A stretch of 64,000 nucleotides of DNA from CAUVKI01 sp963552605 (lineage in GTDB: Bacteria; Bacillota; Clostridia; Tissierellales; Peptoniphilaceae). Location of the stretch: assembly GCA_963552605.1 (NCBI GenBank), contig CAUVKI010000003.1, forward strand, positions 1 to 64,000, read 5' to 3'. A program made the position numbers and the translations under genes. Each line of letters begins with the position of its first letter. Position 1 is the first letter of the stretch. Below, in pieces: positions 8,303 through 16,232 of the stretch. The notes beneath the pieces were generated by a model. That model saw only the letters and a program-made list of their open reading frames with translations. It did no database searches and was not told the DNA's origin.

Positions 8303-9117
8303 GAGCCGATATCTAAGCTCGAAAGAAATGCGGGAAAATCTATGGCGGTTGCCACTTGGATTTTTCCGCTTTCTTTTTTTTGAAGGTGTGAAAAGGTGTA
8401 GTCGAGATTATCCGAGAATATGACTTCTCCTGAAATTTTTTTGATTACGGGTGCAAAGATTGCCGCATCCGAAATTGCGGTGAAATCCCTTAGACCTTTT
8501 TTCCTGACAAAGCTCAAAGCCGTTTCCAAAAAGGGGCGGATTTTTTTATTGTTTTTTAAGCTTATATTTTTTGAAAAATTTCCGGTTGCGTCCAGTCCCA
8601 CCACTTCAATCGGCACTCCCGAAGAAAAAACTTTTTTATATGCCGAAGGATCAAGTTTTGCATTCCACGCCATTCTCTTTTCTTTAACTTCATTCAGATT
8701 AAAATACCCCGAACTTACTCTTATTTTCTTCAAATTTTTGTTCTTAATCGCTTCGCATAGATTTGTCGTCGGAGCGAGAGAGATTATCTCAAAGGGTTCA
8801 CTTATCGAAGCGTAGTATTCCCCCGCAAAACCTTCAATTTTATTTTTTCCTTTTCTAAGAGTCGCGCCAAAAAGTCCCCGCTCTCCCGCAAAATTTTTGT
8901 CTTCTTCATAAATTCCGTCAATCGGATTTTCCGCTCCTCTATAAACGGGGATTTCATATCCCGAATACTCCAAAAAATCTCTTAGATTTTCTGCGGCTGT
9001 GATTGCTGAAGTGTTTCCGAAACAGGTCGTAACGGCTCCGACTTCCAATTTCAAGTTCAAGGCAAGATAAAGCGCAACAAGATCATCAAATCCGCCGTCC
9101 GTGTCAATTACTATCAT
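8299..9117 (-). CDS. Inosine/uridine-preferring nucleoside hydrolase family protein
   Basis: 272 residues. The family hydrolyses the N-glycosidic bond of ribonucleosides using a Ca2+ held by aspartates. The N-terminal DTDGGFDDLVAL is the family's DTDxGxDD calcium signature. SLAPTTNLCEAI and the late SDAAIFAPV segment also fit. I start at ATG 9117, where AAGGGCGG precedes it; an upstream in-frame ATG at 9150 has no ribosome site. The sequence is rather divergent from well-studied members, so substrate preference is open. Confidence 0.85.
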   Translation of the reverse strand: MIVIDTDGGFDDLVALYLALNLKLEVGAVTTCFGNTSAITAAENLRDFLEYSGYEIPVYRGAENPIDGIYEEDKNFAGERGLFGATLRKGKNKIEGFAGEYYASISEPFEIISLAPTTNLCEAIKNKNLKKIRVSSGYFNLNEVKEKRMAWNAKLDPSAYKKVFSSGVPIEVVGLDATGNFSKNISLKNNKKIRPFLETALSFVRKKGLRDFTAISDAAIFAPVIKKISGEVIFSDNLDYTFSHLQKKESGKIQVATAIDFPAFLSSLDIGS

Positions 9118-9219
9118 TATAACCGCCCTTGTGCCAAGTATTGGATACATATTTTTAACTTTTTACCTTAATTTCTACAACACAGATAAATATATCTTTT
9201 TCATAGCGATAACTTACCT

Positions 9220-9765
9220 TTATTTAGAGTTATCGGTTTTACTCCTTTGAAGGAATTCTGTAAATGAATTTGCCCCTATTTTTCTTTTCTTCTTTATCAT
9301 ACTTGTCCAAATAGCATTACCCTCTTGTTCTGTGATAAGTTCTTTTTGAAAAGCTTCAACTAATATGTCTCCTGTTGTAACATATTTTAATGAATACTTG
9401 TTTATATAATAGCTAACATCTCTAAGATTATTGCTTCCTAAGATTCCATTATGCTTTTTGGCAAGAGATATGGATGCTGCTTCTCCACTGCCAATCACTT
9501 TATTCCTTCCGGAATCAGTTGTCAGTTCTCTATATAAGGCATATTCTTCTGAGCTAATATCCATACTCATAACAATAGCTGAACCGTTAGCTATCAGTTG
9601 ATCTATTCTGGTTTTTAAATGAGAAATCGTTGGTCTATCAATTTCATTATAAACTTCTTTGGGAATAACAATTCTACCCGAAAACATTTTTTCTAACAAA
9701 CTTTCTTCATTGATCCATAAAAATGCACAGATGCAGTCAGTGTCAAAAAATATAGAATCAGTCAA
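9220..9765 (-). CDS. PIN-domain protein (putative toxin ribonuclease)
   Basis: 181 residues. PIN proteins are Mg2+-dependent RNases. Acidic positions are visible: FFDTDCICAFL near the start, SGEAASISLAKKHNGILGSNN in the middle and LRD after it. The TTG at 9765 is taken as start because GGAGGAGG lies nine bases upstream and it overlaps the stop of the upstream protease by a few bases. It is the last gene of an XRE-protease-PIN operon, an arrangement that has been proposed as a toxin-antitoxin-like unit. Confidence 0.75.
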   Translation of the reverse strand: MTDSIFFDTDCICAFLWINEESLLEKMFSGRIVIPKEVYNEIDRPTISHLKTRIDQLIANGSAIVMSMDISSEEYALYRELTTDSGRNKVIGSGEAASISLAKKHNGILGSNNLRDVSYYINKYSLKYVTTGDILVEAFQKELITEQEGNAIWTSMIKKKRKIGANSFTEFLQRSKTDNSK

Positions 9766-10519
9766 GAGGCATTTCCTCCTCCCCACCAATTCCATATACG
9801 ATATCATCTCTAAAAGCATCTAATAACAAACCTTCATATTTGCCTTGTGATATTATTTCTTTTTCCAATAGTTTCTCGGATGATGTAATATAGCTACCAA
9901 GAACTATACTTTTTTTATTTTCCGGTGATGGGTGATAAAGAGTTATATCATATCCTAATTTTGCGGCAGTATCTTTAATACGGACTTCCATATCTTTGAT
10001 TTGTCCACTTTTAAGATATCCTTCATTTAATAGTCTATATATGATAGCTTTATGACTTACACCATAATGTTGTTCTATTCTGATTACGTCTTCAACAGTA
10101 AGATCTTTTCTATTCTCGTTTTCTTTTATTATATCTTCAACCATATCATACAGAGATGAAGAAGGAATTAAAAAATAAGAAGCAAATTGGTCTGCTTTTT
10201 TTTCATTCTCATCACCACTCCCAATCATAATAGGACTAACTGCATTAACAGTAGAATCATCAAAATACAAATGATACAACTCGTGTGCCATAGAGAATCT
10301 TTGTCTTCCAATAGACATATCTGAATTTATAGCTATAACATTGGAAGTTTCTCCTTTGTAACACATACCACTAATATTAGTACCAAGCGGATAAAAAACA
10401 AGGGTGAAATTTTCTATTTTTTGAACCAACTTAAAAATATCAACAGGTGATTCGCCATCTTCTCCTAATCTTTTTCTAAGATTAGAGGCTTTGTTGCTCA
10501 GATCCATTTTATCGATCAT
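9758..10519 (-). CDS. ImmA/IrrE-family metallopeptidase (COG2856)
   Basis: 253 residues. Members cleave XRE-type repressors or act as stress sensors. The zinc motif HELYH is in MAHELYHLYF (about residue 80), followed by EKKADQFASYFLIP, the third-ligand region typical of peptidase M78. A helical DNA-binding-like segment (VEDVIRIEQHYGVSHKAIIYRLLNEGYL) comes after it, as in IrrE-like proteins. Its ATG overlaps the XRE stop and its end overlaps the PIN gene, so all three are coupled. Confidence 0.88.
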   Translation of the reverse strand: MIDKMDLSNKASNLRKRLGEDGESPVDIFKLVQKIENFTLVFYPLGTNISGMCYKGETSNVIAINSDMSIGRQRFSMAHELYHLYFDDSTVNAVSPIMIGSGDENEKKADQFASYFLIPSSSLYDMVEDIIKENENRKDLTVEDVIRIEQHYGVSHKAIIYRLLNEGYLKSGQIKDMEVRIKDTAAKLGYDITLYHPSPENKKSIVLGSYITSSEKLLEKEIISQGKYEGLLLDAFRDDIVYGIGGEEEMPLD

Positions 10520-10857
10520 TAGCGACCCTCCAACATCTTATCCATTTCAAATTGATTCAATACAATTTTATTGATGATAGCTAAGGATTTAAGGTCATCG
10601 GATGTTAAATTACTTGCTCTAAATGAAACCGTACACTTTTGTTCCTGATTTACTCCAAACAAAATATAATCTACTGTACAACAAAACAAAGCCGATAGTT
10701 TTTCAATTACATCTGAAGTTATTTTTCTTTCGCCCTTTTCCATTTTTGCAATCATACTTTGATCTAATGATAAATACTCTGCAATCTTAGTTTGAGTAAG
10801 TTTGGATTCCTCTCTAAGGGATTTAATTCTTTTCCCGATTTCAATTAAATTCATCAT
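10519..10857 (-). CDS. XRE-family transcriptional regulator
   Basis: 112 residues with an N-terminal helix-turn-helix: IGKRIKSLREESKLTQTKIAEYLSLDQSMIAKMEKGER. A downstream region (CCTVDYILFG) closes the domain. I prefer the ATG at 10857 because AGGAGG is eight bases away; the ATG at 10863 is only two bases from it. First gene of the operon, probably autorepressing and a natural substrate for the adjacent ImmA-like protease. Confidence 0.85.
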   Translation of the reverse strand: MMNLIEIGKRIKSLREESKLTQTKIAEYLSLDQSMIAKMEKGERKITSDVIEKLSALFCCTVDYILFGVNQEQKCTVSFRASNLTSDDLKSLAIINKIVLNQFEMDKMLEGR

Positions 10858-10889
10858 ATCCATTACCTCCTACAATTTTATCTACCCCT

Positions 10890-10970
10890 ATTATAGCAGA
10901 GTTTTGTCATAAAGCAAACGCATCAATTCTATTATTTTATGACTCGGCTATAATGACAAATATCCCTATT
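10890..10970 (-). promoter_or_regulatory. Promoter and operator-like repeats of the XRE-ImmA-PIN operon
   Basis: Minus strand TTGCTT (10912-10917), 16 bp, TATAAT (10890-10895). GTCATAAA-type motifs in both orientations recur around it (near 10905, 10938 and 10953), as expected for a self-binding XRE repressor. The rest of the 10.9-11.1 kb gap is A/T-rich with no gene. Confidence 0.5.
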
Positions 10971-11104
10971 GGAACACATAGGAACCTTTCTCACATTATT
11001 TAGACAAATATACAACTCAACTCTTTCCCGGCAGAAATCTGCGAACAAATCCTATATTTTTTATTTTTTTGAGTTATCATTAAATCAACAACTTTTGTCT
11101 TGGG

Positions 11105-11160
11105 TGTTTTTTCTGATTTAATTATACTTAGGTGCTTTTTTATGTCAATAATAGGAATTT
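11105..11160 (+). repeat. Left copy of a ~55-bp inverted repeat flanking the GNAT-GTPase island
   Basis: Carries TGCTTTTTTATGTCAA and TAGGAATT. A similar stretch lies on the opposite strand at 13881-13941 upstream of the first GTPase gene. Confidence 0.55.
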
Positions 11161-11174
11161 AGGGAGGGTATTTG

Positions 11175-11639
11175 ATGCTTAAATTGATTACACCAACACT
11201 AGAAGATTTATGGTTCAAAGAAAAATTGATGGCTGATGAAGAAACTATGTCCTATAATGCCAAGTGGGGAGGGACTATACCCTTTCCTAAAGAACAGTGG
11301 GAAATTTGGTATGATTTGTGGGTAAGAAATTCGGAATCCGATAGATACTATCGCTATTTGATGAATTCAGAAAACGAATACGTTGGAGAAATCGCATATC
11401 ATTACGATAGACAGCGAGATATTTATATCTGTGATGTTATTATTCTAGCCCAATATAGAAATCAAGGATTTGGAACGGAAGGAATACATAAATTATGTGC
11501 AGCTGCAAAAAAGAACGGCATTACGACATTATATGATTATATTGCAGCTGATAACCCATCATATAATTTATTTTTGAAAAATGGATTTGAAATTGAGTAT
11601 AAAAACGAAGAAGTAGTGATGATAAAAAGAAATCTATAA
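11175..11639 (+). CDS. GNAT-family N-acetyltransferase
   Basis: 154 residues from the ATG at 11175 (AGGGAGGG just upstream). The acetyl-CoA binding segment is ILAQYRNQGFGTEGIHKL (R-x-x-G-x-G/A), followed by the family's late DNPSYNLFLKNGFE motif. Target unknown. It stands alone between the XRE operon and a decayed HNH gene. Confidence 0.85.
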   Translation: MLKLITPTLEDLWFKEKLMADEETMSYNAKWGGTIPFPKEQWEIWYDLWVRNSESDRYYRYLMNSENEYVGEIAYHYDRQRDIYICDVIILAQYRNQGFGTEGIHKLCAAAKKNGITTLYDYIAADNPSYNLFLKNGFEIEYKNEEVVMIKRNL

Positions 11640-11748
11640 CTTCGGGTAAAGTAAAATGTTTAAAGTAGGTTTTATTTATGTATTTTTATTATAGGTTATC
11701 GGACAGGTTTAACGTTTTTGTTAAAAGGAGAATGGGCTGACATTATTT

Positions 11749-12089
11749 TCAAATTTTCAGAATATCTATATTCCCTCTATGTACCTGCCTATGACATTTT
11801 TGACACAAAGCAACAATATTATCAATACTTGCAGCTCCACCATACTGATAATTCACAATATGATGCTCTTCTACATGGTCGGTAGAACCACAAATCTGAC
11901 ATGTGTAAAAATCTCTGTCTTTACCTTTTCTATGAACAGCACAATAAATATCGCCTCCTAATCTGATGAAACCGAGCTCTTACCTGCTTCTGCTATTCTC
12001 ACATTTAAAGCTGTTGTAGTTCCCCTTTTTGCAATAGTTTCTAATGTAGTTGCTGTTGCAGCTCCAACGGTAGCCGTGCTTGCCAATCT
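11749..12089 (-). pseudogene. Frameshifted remnant of an HNH-nuclease (toxin-like) C-terminal module
   Basis: On the minus strand an open stretch reads ...GTTTALNVRIAEAGKSS VSSD and then stops. One base over, the frame continues LGGDIYCAVHRKGK, then CQICG, EEHHIVNYQYGG, and LCQKCHRQVHRG, a clear HNH zinc-type nuclease end. A single missing base near 11965 joins the two. No start codon remains upstream, where a TGA lies just before 12089. It probably was the C-terminal end of a larger secreted or intracellular effector. Confidence 0.75.
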
Positions 12090-12120
12090 TCACCAAAATC
12101 TAAAGTAAACTGCTAACAAC

Positions 12121-12804
12121 TTACGTTGCTAATCTTCTCCTTTCTTTTGGCATATTATCAATCACCATGTCTAAAAGTTTTCCAATGTTATATCCTCTCT
12201 CAGCTGAATAATAAACCGGTCTTGAAACCTTTACACCTGTCGCTTCGGCAAGCCTTTTCCGAACGGAATCAGCTTTCTCTTCTAAAAATTCTTGTAAAAA
12301 ACTGTCCGGTCTATTCAAGCACTCATCCCAATGCCTTCCTTTCATTGCCATATCCGCCTGATTAATAGCGACTAATACTCTGTCTATCTGAAAGTTTGGT
12401 ACAACTACTTCATTCAAAAGCCGATATGTAGTACCCATATCTCTTCCCGAACCATCAAGAATTACCAATACAGTATCAATCAGTCCATATCTGTTACCGT
12501 CAACATAATAATACATATACAATAAATCTACTAAATCTCTTGAATATCTCTCATCACTTTTTATATTGTCCCCTAAGCCCGGACTGTCCCAAAATCTGAG
12601 AAGTTCATTCAATTCCATAGATTCTATACGCATGGTCTCCGGATCACAATTTCTACCGACTTTTGCTACCTCTTTTTCAAACAGTGCATTGATAGTAGAG
12701 GACTTGCCAGTCCCCGTACCACCAATAACCAATACATCCAAAGGTCTAAATCTTGCCAACTCTAAATTTCTATATATATCATCAAATCTATACAACCTAT
12801 TCAT
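12121..12804 (-). CDS. IRG/Era-like P-loop GTPase 2
   Basis: 227 residues. GTP-binding motifs: G1 GGTGTGKSS, G3 DSPGLGD, G4 NQAD. Start ATG 12804 has AGGAGA six bases upstream; longer in-frame starts run into the preceding gene. About the same order of motifs as the upstream GTPase, with which it shares KEVAKVG, VVLVAINQADMAMKGR-like and YYSAERGYNIGKLL segments, so the two are tandem relatives. Unlike its neighbour it lacks a glycine-rich tail. Probably works as a partner of that protein; function unknown. Confidence 0.8.
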   Translation of the reverse strand: MNRLYRFDDIYRNLELARFRPLDVLVIGGTGTGKSSTINALFEKEVAKVGRNCDPETMRIESMELNELLRFWDSPGLGDNIKSDERYSRDLVDLLYMYYYVDGNRYGLIDTVLVILDGSGRDMGTTYRLLNEVVVPNFQIDRVLVAINQADMAMKGRHWDECLNRPDSFLQEFLEEKADSVRKRLAEATGVKVSRPVYYSAERGYNIGKLLDMVIDNMPKERRRLAT

Positions 12805-12814
12805 GATGTATCTC

Positions 12815-13798
12815 CTAACCAAATAATCCCCCGATAAATCCGATAACCCCACCAACAACTGTTCCAATGCCACTACCAATAGTCTTACCCACGTCGCCAA
12901 AAATACTCCCTATAAAACCACCTATATCAGCTCCCTTAGAAGCGCCTTCTTCGATAGCTTCAAAAATACTACTTCCAATCTCCTCACCATAATCAAGCAC
13001 TTTGTCATCATGTTTCCACATCTCCACATCTTTATTAATATTGTTTGCATACACCACTCTCTTCTCTGAAGGCGTAGCCTTAACGATGTAATACAAGAGT
13101 TTTGATAAGTTGTATGGTCTACTCTGTGCTACTCCTTCCTCCTTGTATCCTGCACTATAATAAATTGGTTCAATTATTACTCCTGTTGCATCATGCACTC
13201 TATATCTTACCGAACGAACCTTATCTTCCAAGAAGTCCACCAGCTGCTGGGTAGGCTCATTCTTTTCGTAATCCCAATTGCGTCCTTTCATCGCCATATC
13301 TGCTTGGTTAATTGCTACTAAAATTCTTTCTCTTTTCTTTTTGCCAAGGTTCGGAATAATAATATTATTGATGAGTTCGTATGAAGTTCCTAAATCTCTG
13401 GTACCGCCATCAAGGATGACTAAAACCAAATCAATAAGCGCATTTCCGTTTTCATCTACTTCTGAAAGTTTCTTAATAATATTCTTTGCATGTCTATTGT
13501 CAGCTTCCTCACTATCGCCAAGTCCGGGTGTATCCCACAATACCAGGTTGTCCAATTCATACTTCTCAATTTCCATTGTTTCAGGGTCAACTCCAACTCC
13601 AACCTTGGCTACTTCGGTGTCAAACATCGCATTGATTGTAGAACTCTTTCCACATCCAGTAGCTCCCACTATCATAATGTTCATCTTCTGTTCTTTAAGT
13701 TTCATAAGATTCTTTAGCATTTTGTTCTTGTCAGTCTCGCTAATTTTAGCGTTCATAATATCGTTCTGGATTGCTTCATAAATACTTTCTTTTCTCAT
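12815..13798 (-). CDS. IRG/Era-like P-loop GTPase 1 with glycine-zipper tail
   Basis: 327 residues. G1 GATGCGKSS, G3 DTPGLGD, G4 NQAD. The last ~60 residues (GASKGADIGGFIGSIFG...GGLFG) form a glycine-zipper-like hydrophobic segment that could insert into or lie on membranes. GGAGGG is seven bases from the ATG at 13798. Related chromosomal GTPases (YfjP/YkfA type) often sit in genomic islands. The gene lies ten bases upstream of the second GTPase, forming one operon. A role in membrane remodelling or defence is only inferred. Confidence 0.8.
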   Translation of the reverse strand: MRKESIYEAIQNDIMNAKISETDKNKMLKNLMKLKEQKMNIMIVGATGCGKSSTINAMFDTEVAKVGVGVDPETMEIEKYELDNLVLWDTPGLGDSEEADNRHAKNIIKKLSEVDENGNALIDLVLVILDGGTRDLGTSYELINNIIIPNLGKKKRERILVAINQADMAMKGRNWDYEKNEPTQQLVDFLEDKVRSVRYRVHDATGVIIEPIYYSAGYKEEGVAQSRPYNLSKLLYYIVKATPSEKRVVYANNINKDVEMWKHDDKVLDYGEEIGSSIFEAIEEGASKGADIGGFIGSIFGDVGKTIGSGIGTVVGGVIGFIGGLFG

Positions 13799-13880
13799 AA
13801 TAAAACCCTCCATAAATATTGATTAACTCAATTGCTCCACTTATGTTCCACTTATAAAAATCGTGTCAAAAATTGTTCAC

Positions 13881-13941
13881 TAATTCCTATCTTGACATGA
13901 AAAAGCACTCAACATATAGTACAATTGAATCAGCAAAAAAT
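13881..13941 (-). repeat. Right copy of the inverted repeat flanking the GNAT-GTPase island
   Basis: Minus strand carries GTGCTTTTTCATGTCAA and ATAGGAATTAG. The similarity to 11105-11160 continues outward through a shared CTGATT(T/C)AATT stretch. A TTGACA lies nearby at the GTPase promoter. Confidence 0.55.
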
Positions 13942-14043
13942 AAACAACTAATACAAAAAACGCTGACCTAATGGTAACATAAAAAAGCAAAAAAGAAAAG
14001 ACTTTTTGTGAATTTTCTTATGCTATCAAAAAACTTAAAATTA

Positions 14044-14262
14044 TTAAACTGCTTCGTTCTTATAAATATTGTTAAATCGTTTTAAATTTGTTTTCTCCAG
14101 CAGAAAAAAAGTAATCGCAACAACGAAGTCTCCAAACAAATATACAAGAGGAAGAATTGCTATTTCTTGATGGATACTCGGTTTACCACTTTGTATGTCA
14201 TCAGTATGGTAAAACTTTTGAAACAAAGATGTACCCACTAAGGCAAGGGATATACTCTTCAT
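14044..14262 (-). CDS. Possible small membrane protein
   Basis: 72 codons with one hydrophobic stretch (LPLVYLFGDFVVAITFFLLE). No convincing ribosome site precedes it and I recognise no family. The 13.94-14.36 kb stretch holds nothing else that I can support. Confidence 0.2.
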   Translation of the reverse strand: MKSISLALVGTSLFQKFYHTDDIQSGKPSIHQEIAILPLVYLFGDFVVAITFFLLEKTNLKRFNNIYKNEAV

Positions 14263-14360
14263 GAACTTAAGAAATTAGTGTATATTCTGCGGATTACAAA
14301 TCGTCTATATCCATAATTCAAAGAAATAGTACTATTACAAGAATTTTTGAAAAAAAAACA

Positions 14361-14389
14361 TTGACAAGTAAAAATTTCTCTATTATAAT
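14361..14389 (+). promoter_or_regulatory. Promoter of tRNA-Lys
   Basis: Consensus TTGACA, 17 bp, TATAAT, ending 21 bp before the tRNA. Confidence 0.85.
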
Positions 14390-14409
14390 TTCTCTCGTTG
14401 GTGCTTGGC

Positions 14410-14482
14410 GCACCTTTAGCTCAGTTGGTAGAGCAACTGACTCTTAATCAGTGGGTCCAGGGTTCGAGTCCCTGAAGGTGCA
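14410..14482 (+). tRNA. tRNA-Lys (CTT)
   Basis: 73 bases. Acceptor GCACCTT/AAGGTGC, D-stem GCTC/GAGC, anticodon stem ACTGA/TCAGT with loop CTCTTAA (anticodon CTT at 14443-14445), T-stem CAGGG/CCCTG with TTCGAGT. The CCA end is not encoded. The 3' half is also the phage attachment core. Confidence 0.97.
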
Positions 14483-14484
14483 TA
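14436..14484 (+). other. attL core of prophage 1 (in tRNA-Lys)
   Basis: 49 bp from ACTGACTCTTAATCAG to GGTGCATA recur at 53493-53541 with two differences. The repeat starts at the anticodon stem and runs to the tRNA 3' end. Confidence 0.9.
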
Positions 14485-14526
14485 AAAAAAACCCCGTTAA
14501 TCTCAACGATTAACGGGGTTTTTTTA
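14485..14526 (+). terminator. Bidirectional terminator after tRNA-Lys
   Basis: AACCCCGTTAATC stem, short loop, complement, with A and T runs on both sides. It can end both the tRNA transcript and the minus-strand late operon of prophage 1. The structure is repeated at 53547 with compensating base changes. Confidence 0.85.
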
Positions 14527-14580
14527 ACTTTCGAGAGTGAGTAAAAACACTCCTGTTTTTGCCTGTTTTTTTGGATACTA

Positions 14581-14611
14581 TCATCAAACTATCATCAAAC
14601 TGTCATCAAAA
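14581..14611 (+). repeat. Arm-type sites, left end of prophage 1
   Basis: TCATCAAA(CT) three times at 14581, 14592 and 14603, exactly 11 bp apart. Two more copies in the same orientation and phasing lie at the other end (53439-53458). Likely binding sites of the prophage 1 integrase. Confidence 0.65.
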
Positions 14612-14615
14612 TTTT

Positions 14616-14936
14616 TTACGCACTTCGTGCTTTCGTTTTGGCTTGGTTTAGCTCTCTTACTGCGGCTTCTATGAATACATTGAGTTCGTTTTCGGAAAGT
14701 TTTATACCTTTGCTCCTTAGCCATTCAAGCACAAATGCTTTTTTGCTTTTACCCTCATTGTGTCGGGTGTAGATTTGCTCTGCGGCTTTTACTGCTATTG
14801 CAATCATATCAAGGGTTTTCGCTCTCTGTGTTTGGTCTATCTTACTCTTAAGATAAGGGATTAGCAGACCTGTTATCAATGCGGAGGCAATAGATAGTAT
14901 TGCCAATAGAATTTTTAGTTCCATTTTTTCACTCAT
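14616..14936 (-). CDS. Phage holin, LL-H-like
   Basis: 106 residues: one N-terminal membrane segment (LLAILSIASALITGLLIPYL) and then a charged helical domain with MIAIAVKAAEQIYTRHNEGKSKKAFVLEWL, the pattern of the LL-H holin family. Last gene of the late operon, next to the endolysin module. Holins permeabilise the membrane to release endolysin. The ATG at 14924 is an alternative start. Confidence 0.75.
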   Translation of the reverse strand: MSEKMELKILLAILSIASALITGLLIPYLKSKIDQTQRAKTLDMIAIAVKAAEQIYTRHNEGKSKKAFVLEWLRSKGIKLSENELNVFIEAAVRELNQAKTKARSA

Positions 14937-14958
14937 CCTTTCTTAATTTACAGCTTCG

Positions 14959-15246
14959 TCAAGCTCTTTTAATAAAGGCTGTAAAAGTAGTTGAGGTTAC
15001 TACTTCGGGCGGGTAGTTATTTACAGTTTTCTGCTTTTTGCGGAGATTTTGAATTTCCGCTATTTTTTTATCTAGTTCAGGCGCAGTTCTTAACTTAACT
15101 TCAGGCTCAAGATTGGTGGAAAAACAAGTTAATACCTTTGCTCCGTTTTCATAGATAAGGCTTTGGATAAATTGTTCGTATGTTTCTCCTCTTGCCGTTA
15201 TATATCCCCTTGGTTTACTATTACAGTCTTGCTCTCCTTTTCCCAC
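14959..15246 (-). CDS. Small phage protein between endolysin and holin
   Basis: Up to 95 codons starting at a GTG inside the end of the endolysin gene, without a clear ribosome site. The downstream part (YEQFIQSLIYENGAKVL..., a KKIAEIQNLRKKQKT helix) looks coding. No family recognised. A true start further downstream is possible but no ATG/GTG/TTG is available. Confidence 0.4.
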   Translation of the reverse strand: MGKGEQDCNSKPRGYITARGETYEQFIQSLIYENGAKVLTCFSTNLEPEVKLRTAPELDKKIAEIQNLRKKQKTVNNYPPEVVTSTTFTAFIKRA

Positions 15247-15905
15247 TCGACTTTAAAGCCCATCTTCATCAGGAGTTCCCGAACTTTCACGTATATTGTG
15301 CCGTTTTTGTTCATTCCCTCAACTTCAATGTCTTTGTCTTTGTATCTTATTTTCACCTTTTTCATCTCCTTTGGGTTTTCTATTACGAAGTAATATTTTA
15401 CTTCTGCCTTTAGTTTTTCCCAGTTTCCTCTCGTTCGCTCTGTTTTGGTGCTTGCAGGGTCGTTAATGTATGCCACACCATCTTTAACTTGCCATAACAA
15501 GATATAGTGTCCTGAATTAGTCCATAAGCCCTTACCCATACAAGCTATTACTAGGTTCCCTTTTTCCAACTCTTCAATAACGGCTTTATGGTATTTGTCT
15601 GTGCCTTTTGCGTTTCTAAGATTGGCTCGGTTGAGTCTGTAAGCTTTTAACTTTAGGTGTTTAGCATACGCTCCGAAAAAAGAATAGTATGTGCCTTGTC
15701 TTAAGGCTTTAAAGCCGTTTTTCTTGCTCCAATCGCTTACTTCGGCAGGCGTTATCATTTTTTCAAGCAAGGTAGATACCGCCATAGCCATAGAGGTTGT
15801 ACCGCATCCGCTTTCGCATATTGTTGTTTTTTCTCCCTCGGTCGAGTAGTCCTGTTTCCCCCATTTCGGGTCGCATTGCATAAATTTAACGGGTTCTTTG
15901 TCCAT
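15198..15905 (-). CDS. Endolysin-like C39-family cysteine peptidase with C-terminal repeat domain
   Basis: 235 residues. The N-terminal two thirds is a papain-like C39 fold: FMQCDPKWGKQDY, the catalytic-cysteine region CGTTSMAMA, and the histidine in NSGHYILLW with a later NDPAS. The C-terminal ~50 residues (VKIRYKDKDIEVEGMNKNGTIYV...) resemble copper-amine-oxidase-N-type repeats found in Firmicutes cell-wall proteins. In this position it is the likely peptidoglycan peptide-cleaving lysis enzyme. GGAG lies eight bases before ATG. Confidence 0.75.
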   Translation of the reverse strand: MDKEPVKFMQCDPKWGKQDYSTEGEKTTICESGCGTTSMAMAVSTLLEKMITPAEVSDWSKKNGFKALRQGTYYSFFGAYAKHLKLKAYRLNRANLRNAKGTDKYHKAVIEELEKGNLVIACMGKGLWTNSGHYILLWQVKDGVAYINDPASTKTERTRGNWEKLKAEVKYYFVIENPKEMKKVKIRYKDKDIEVEGMNKNGTIYVKVRELLMKMGFKVEWEKESKTVIVNQGDI

Positions 15906-16232
15906 TTACTGTACTCCTTTCTCCTTAAATATTTCTTTGCATTTTTCAAAAAGAATTTTTCCTGTGCCGTTTCCACCTAGAGCTTCATAACTTTCATAGA
16001 TGTACTCCAGATTTTTAAATTCCTCTGTGTCAATTTCGTTTTTCTTTATCAGTTCTTTGGCAAGCTGATAGAGTTCGTTGTGTAGGAGTGCTAACACTCC
16101 TTCTTTCAGCCTTTCCTGTTCCTCGTGCTCTTCTTTAACCATTTTGATTGCGGTTTTAAGCCCTAAACTTAAGATAGCAAGAATTGTCGAGAAAGCCAGT
16201 TCTAAAAGATGTTGCAATATCCAGTTTAACAT
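15906..16232 (-). CDS. Membrane-anchored small phage protein (possible second holin)
   Basis: 108 residues. An N-terminal membrane segment (ILQHLLELAFSTILAILSLGL) is followed by a strongly charged helical region. Located between the tail genes and the endolysin, overlapping the stop of the upstream gene. Holin or lysis accessory is a guess from position and topology. Confidence 0.55.
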   Translation of the reverse strand: MLNWILQHLLELAFSTILAILSLGLKTAIKMVKEEHEEQERLKEGVLALLHNELYQLAKELIKKNEIDTEEFKNLEYIYESYEALGGNGTGKILFEKCKEIFKEKGVQ

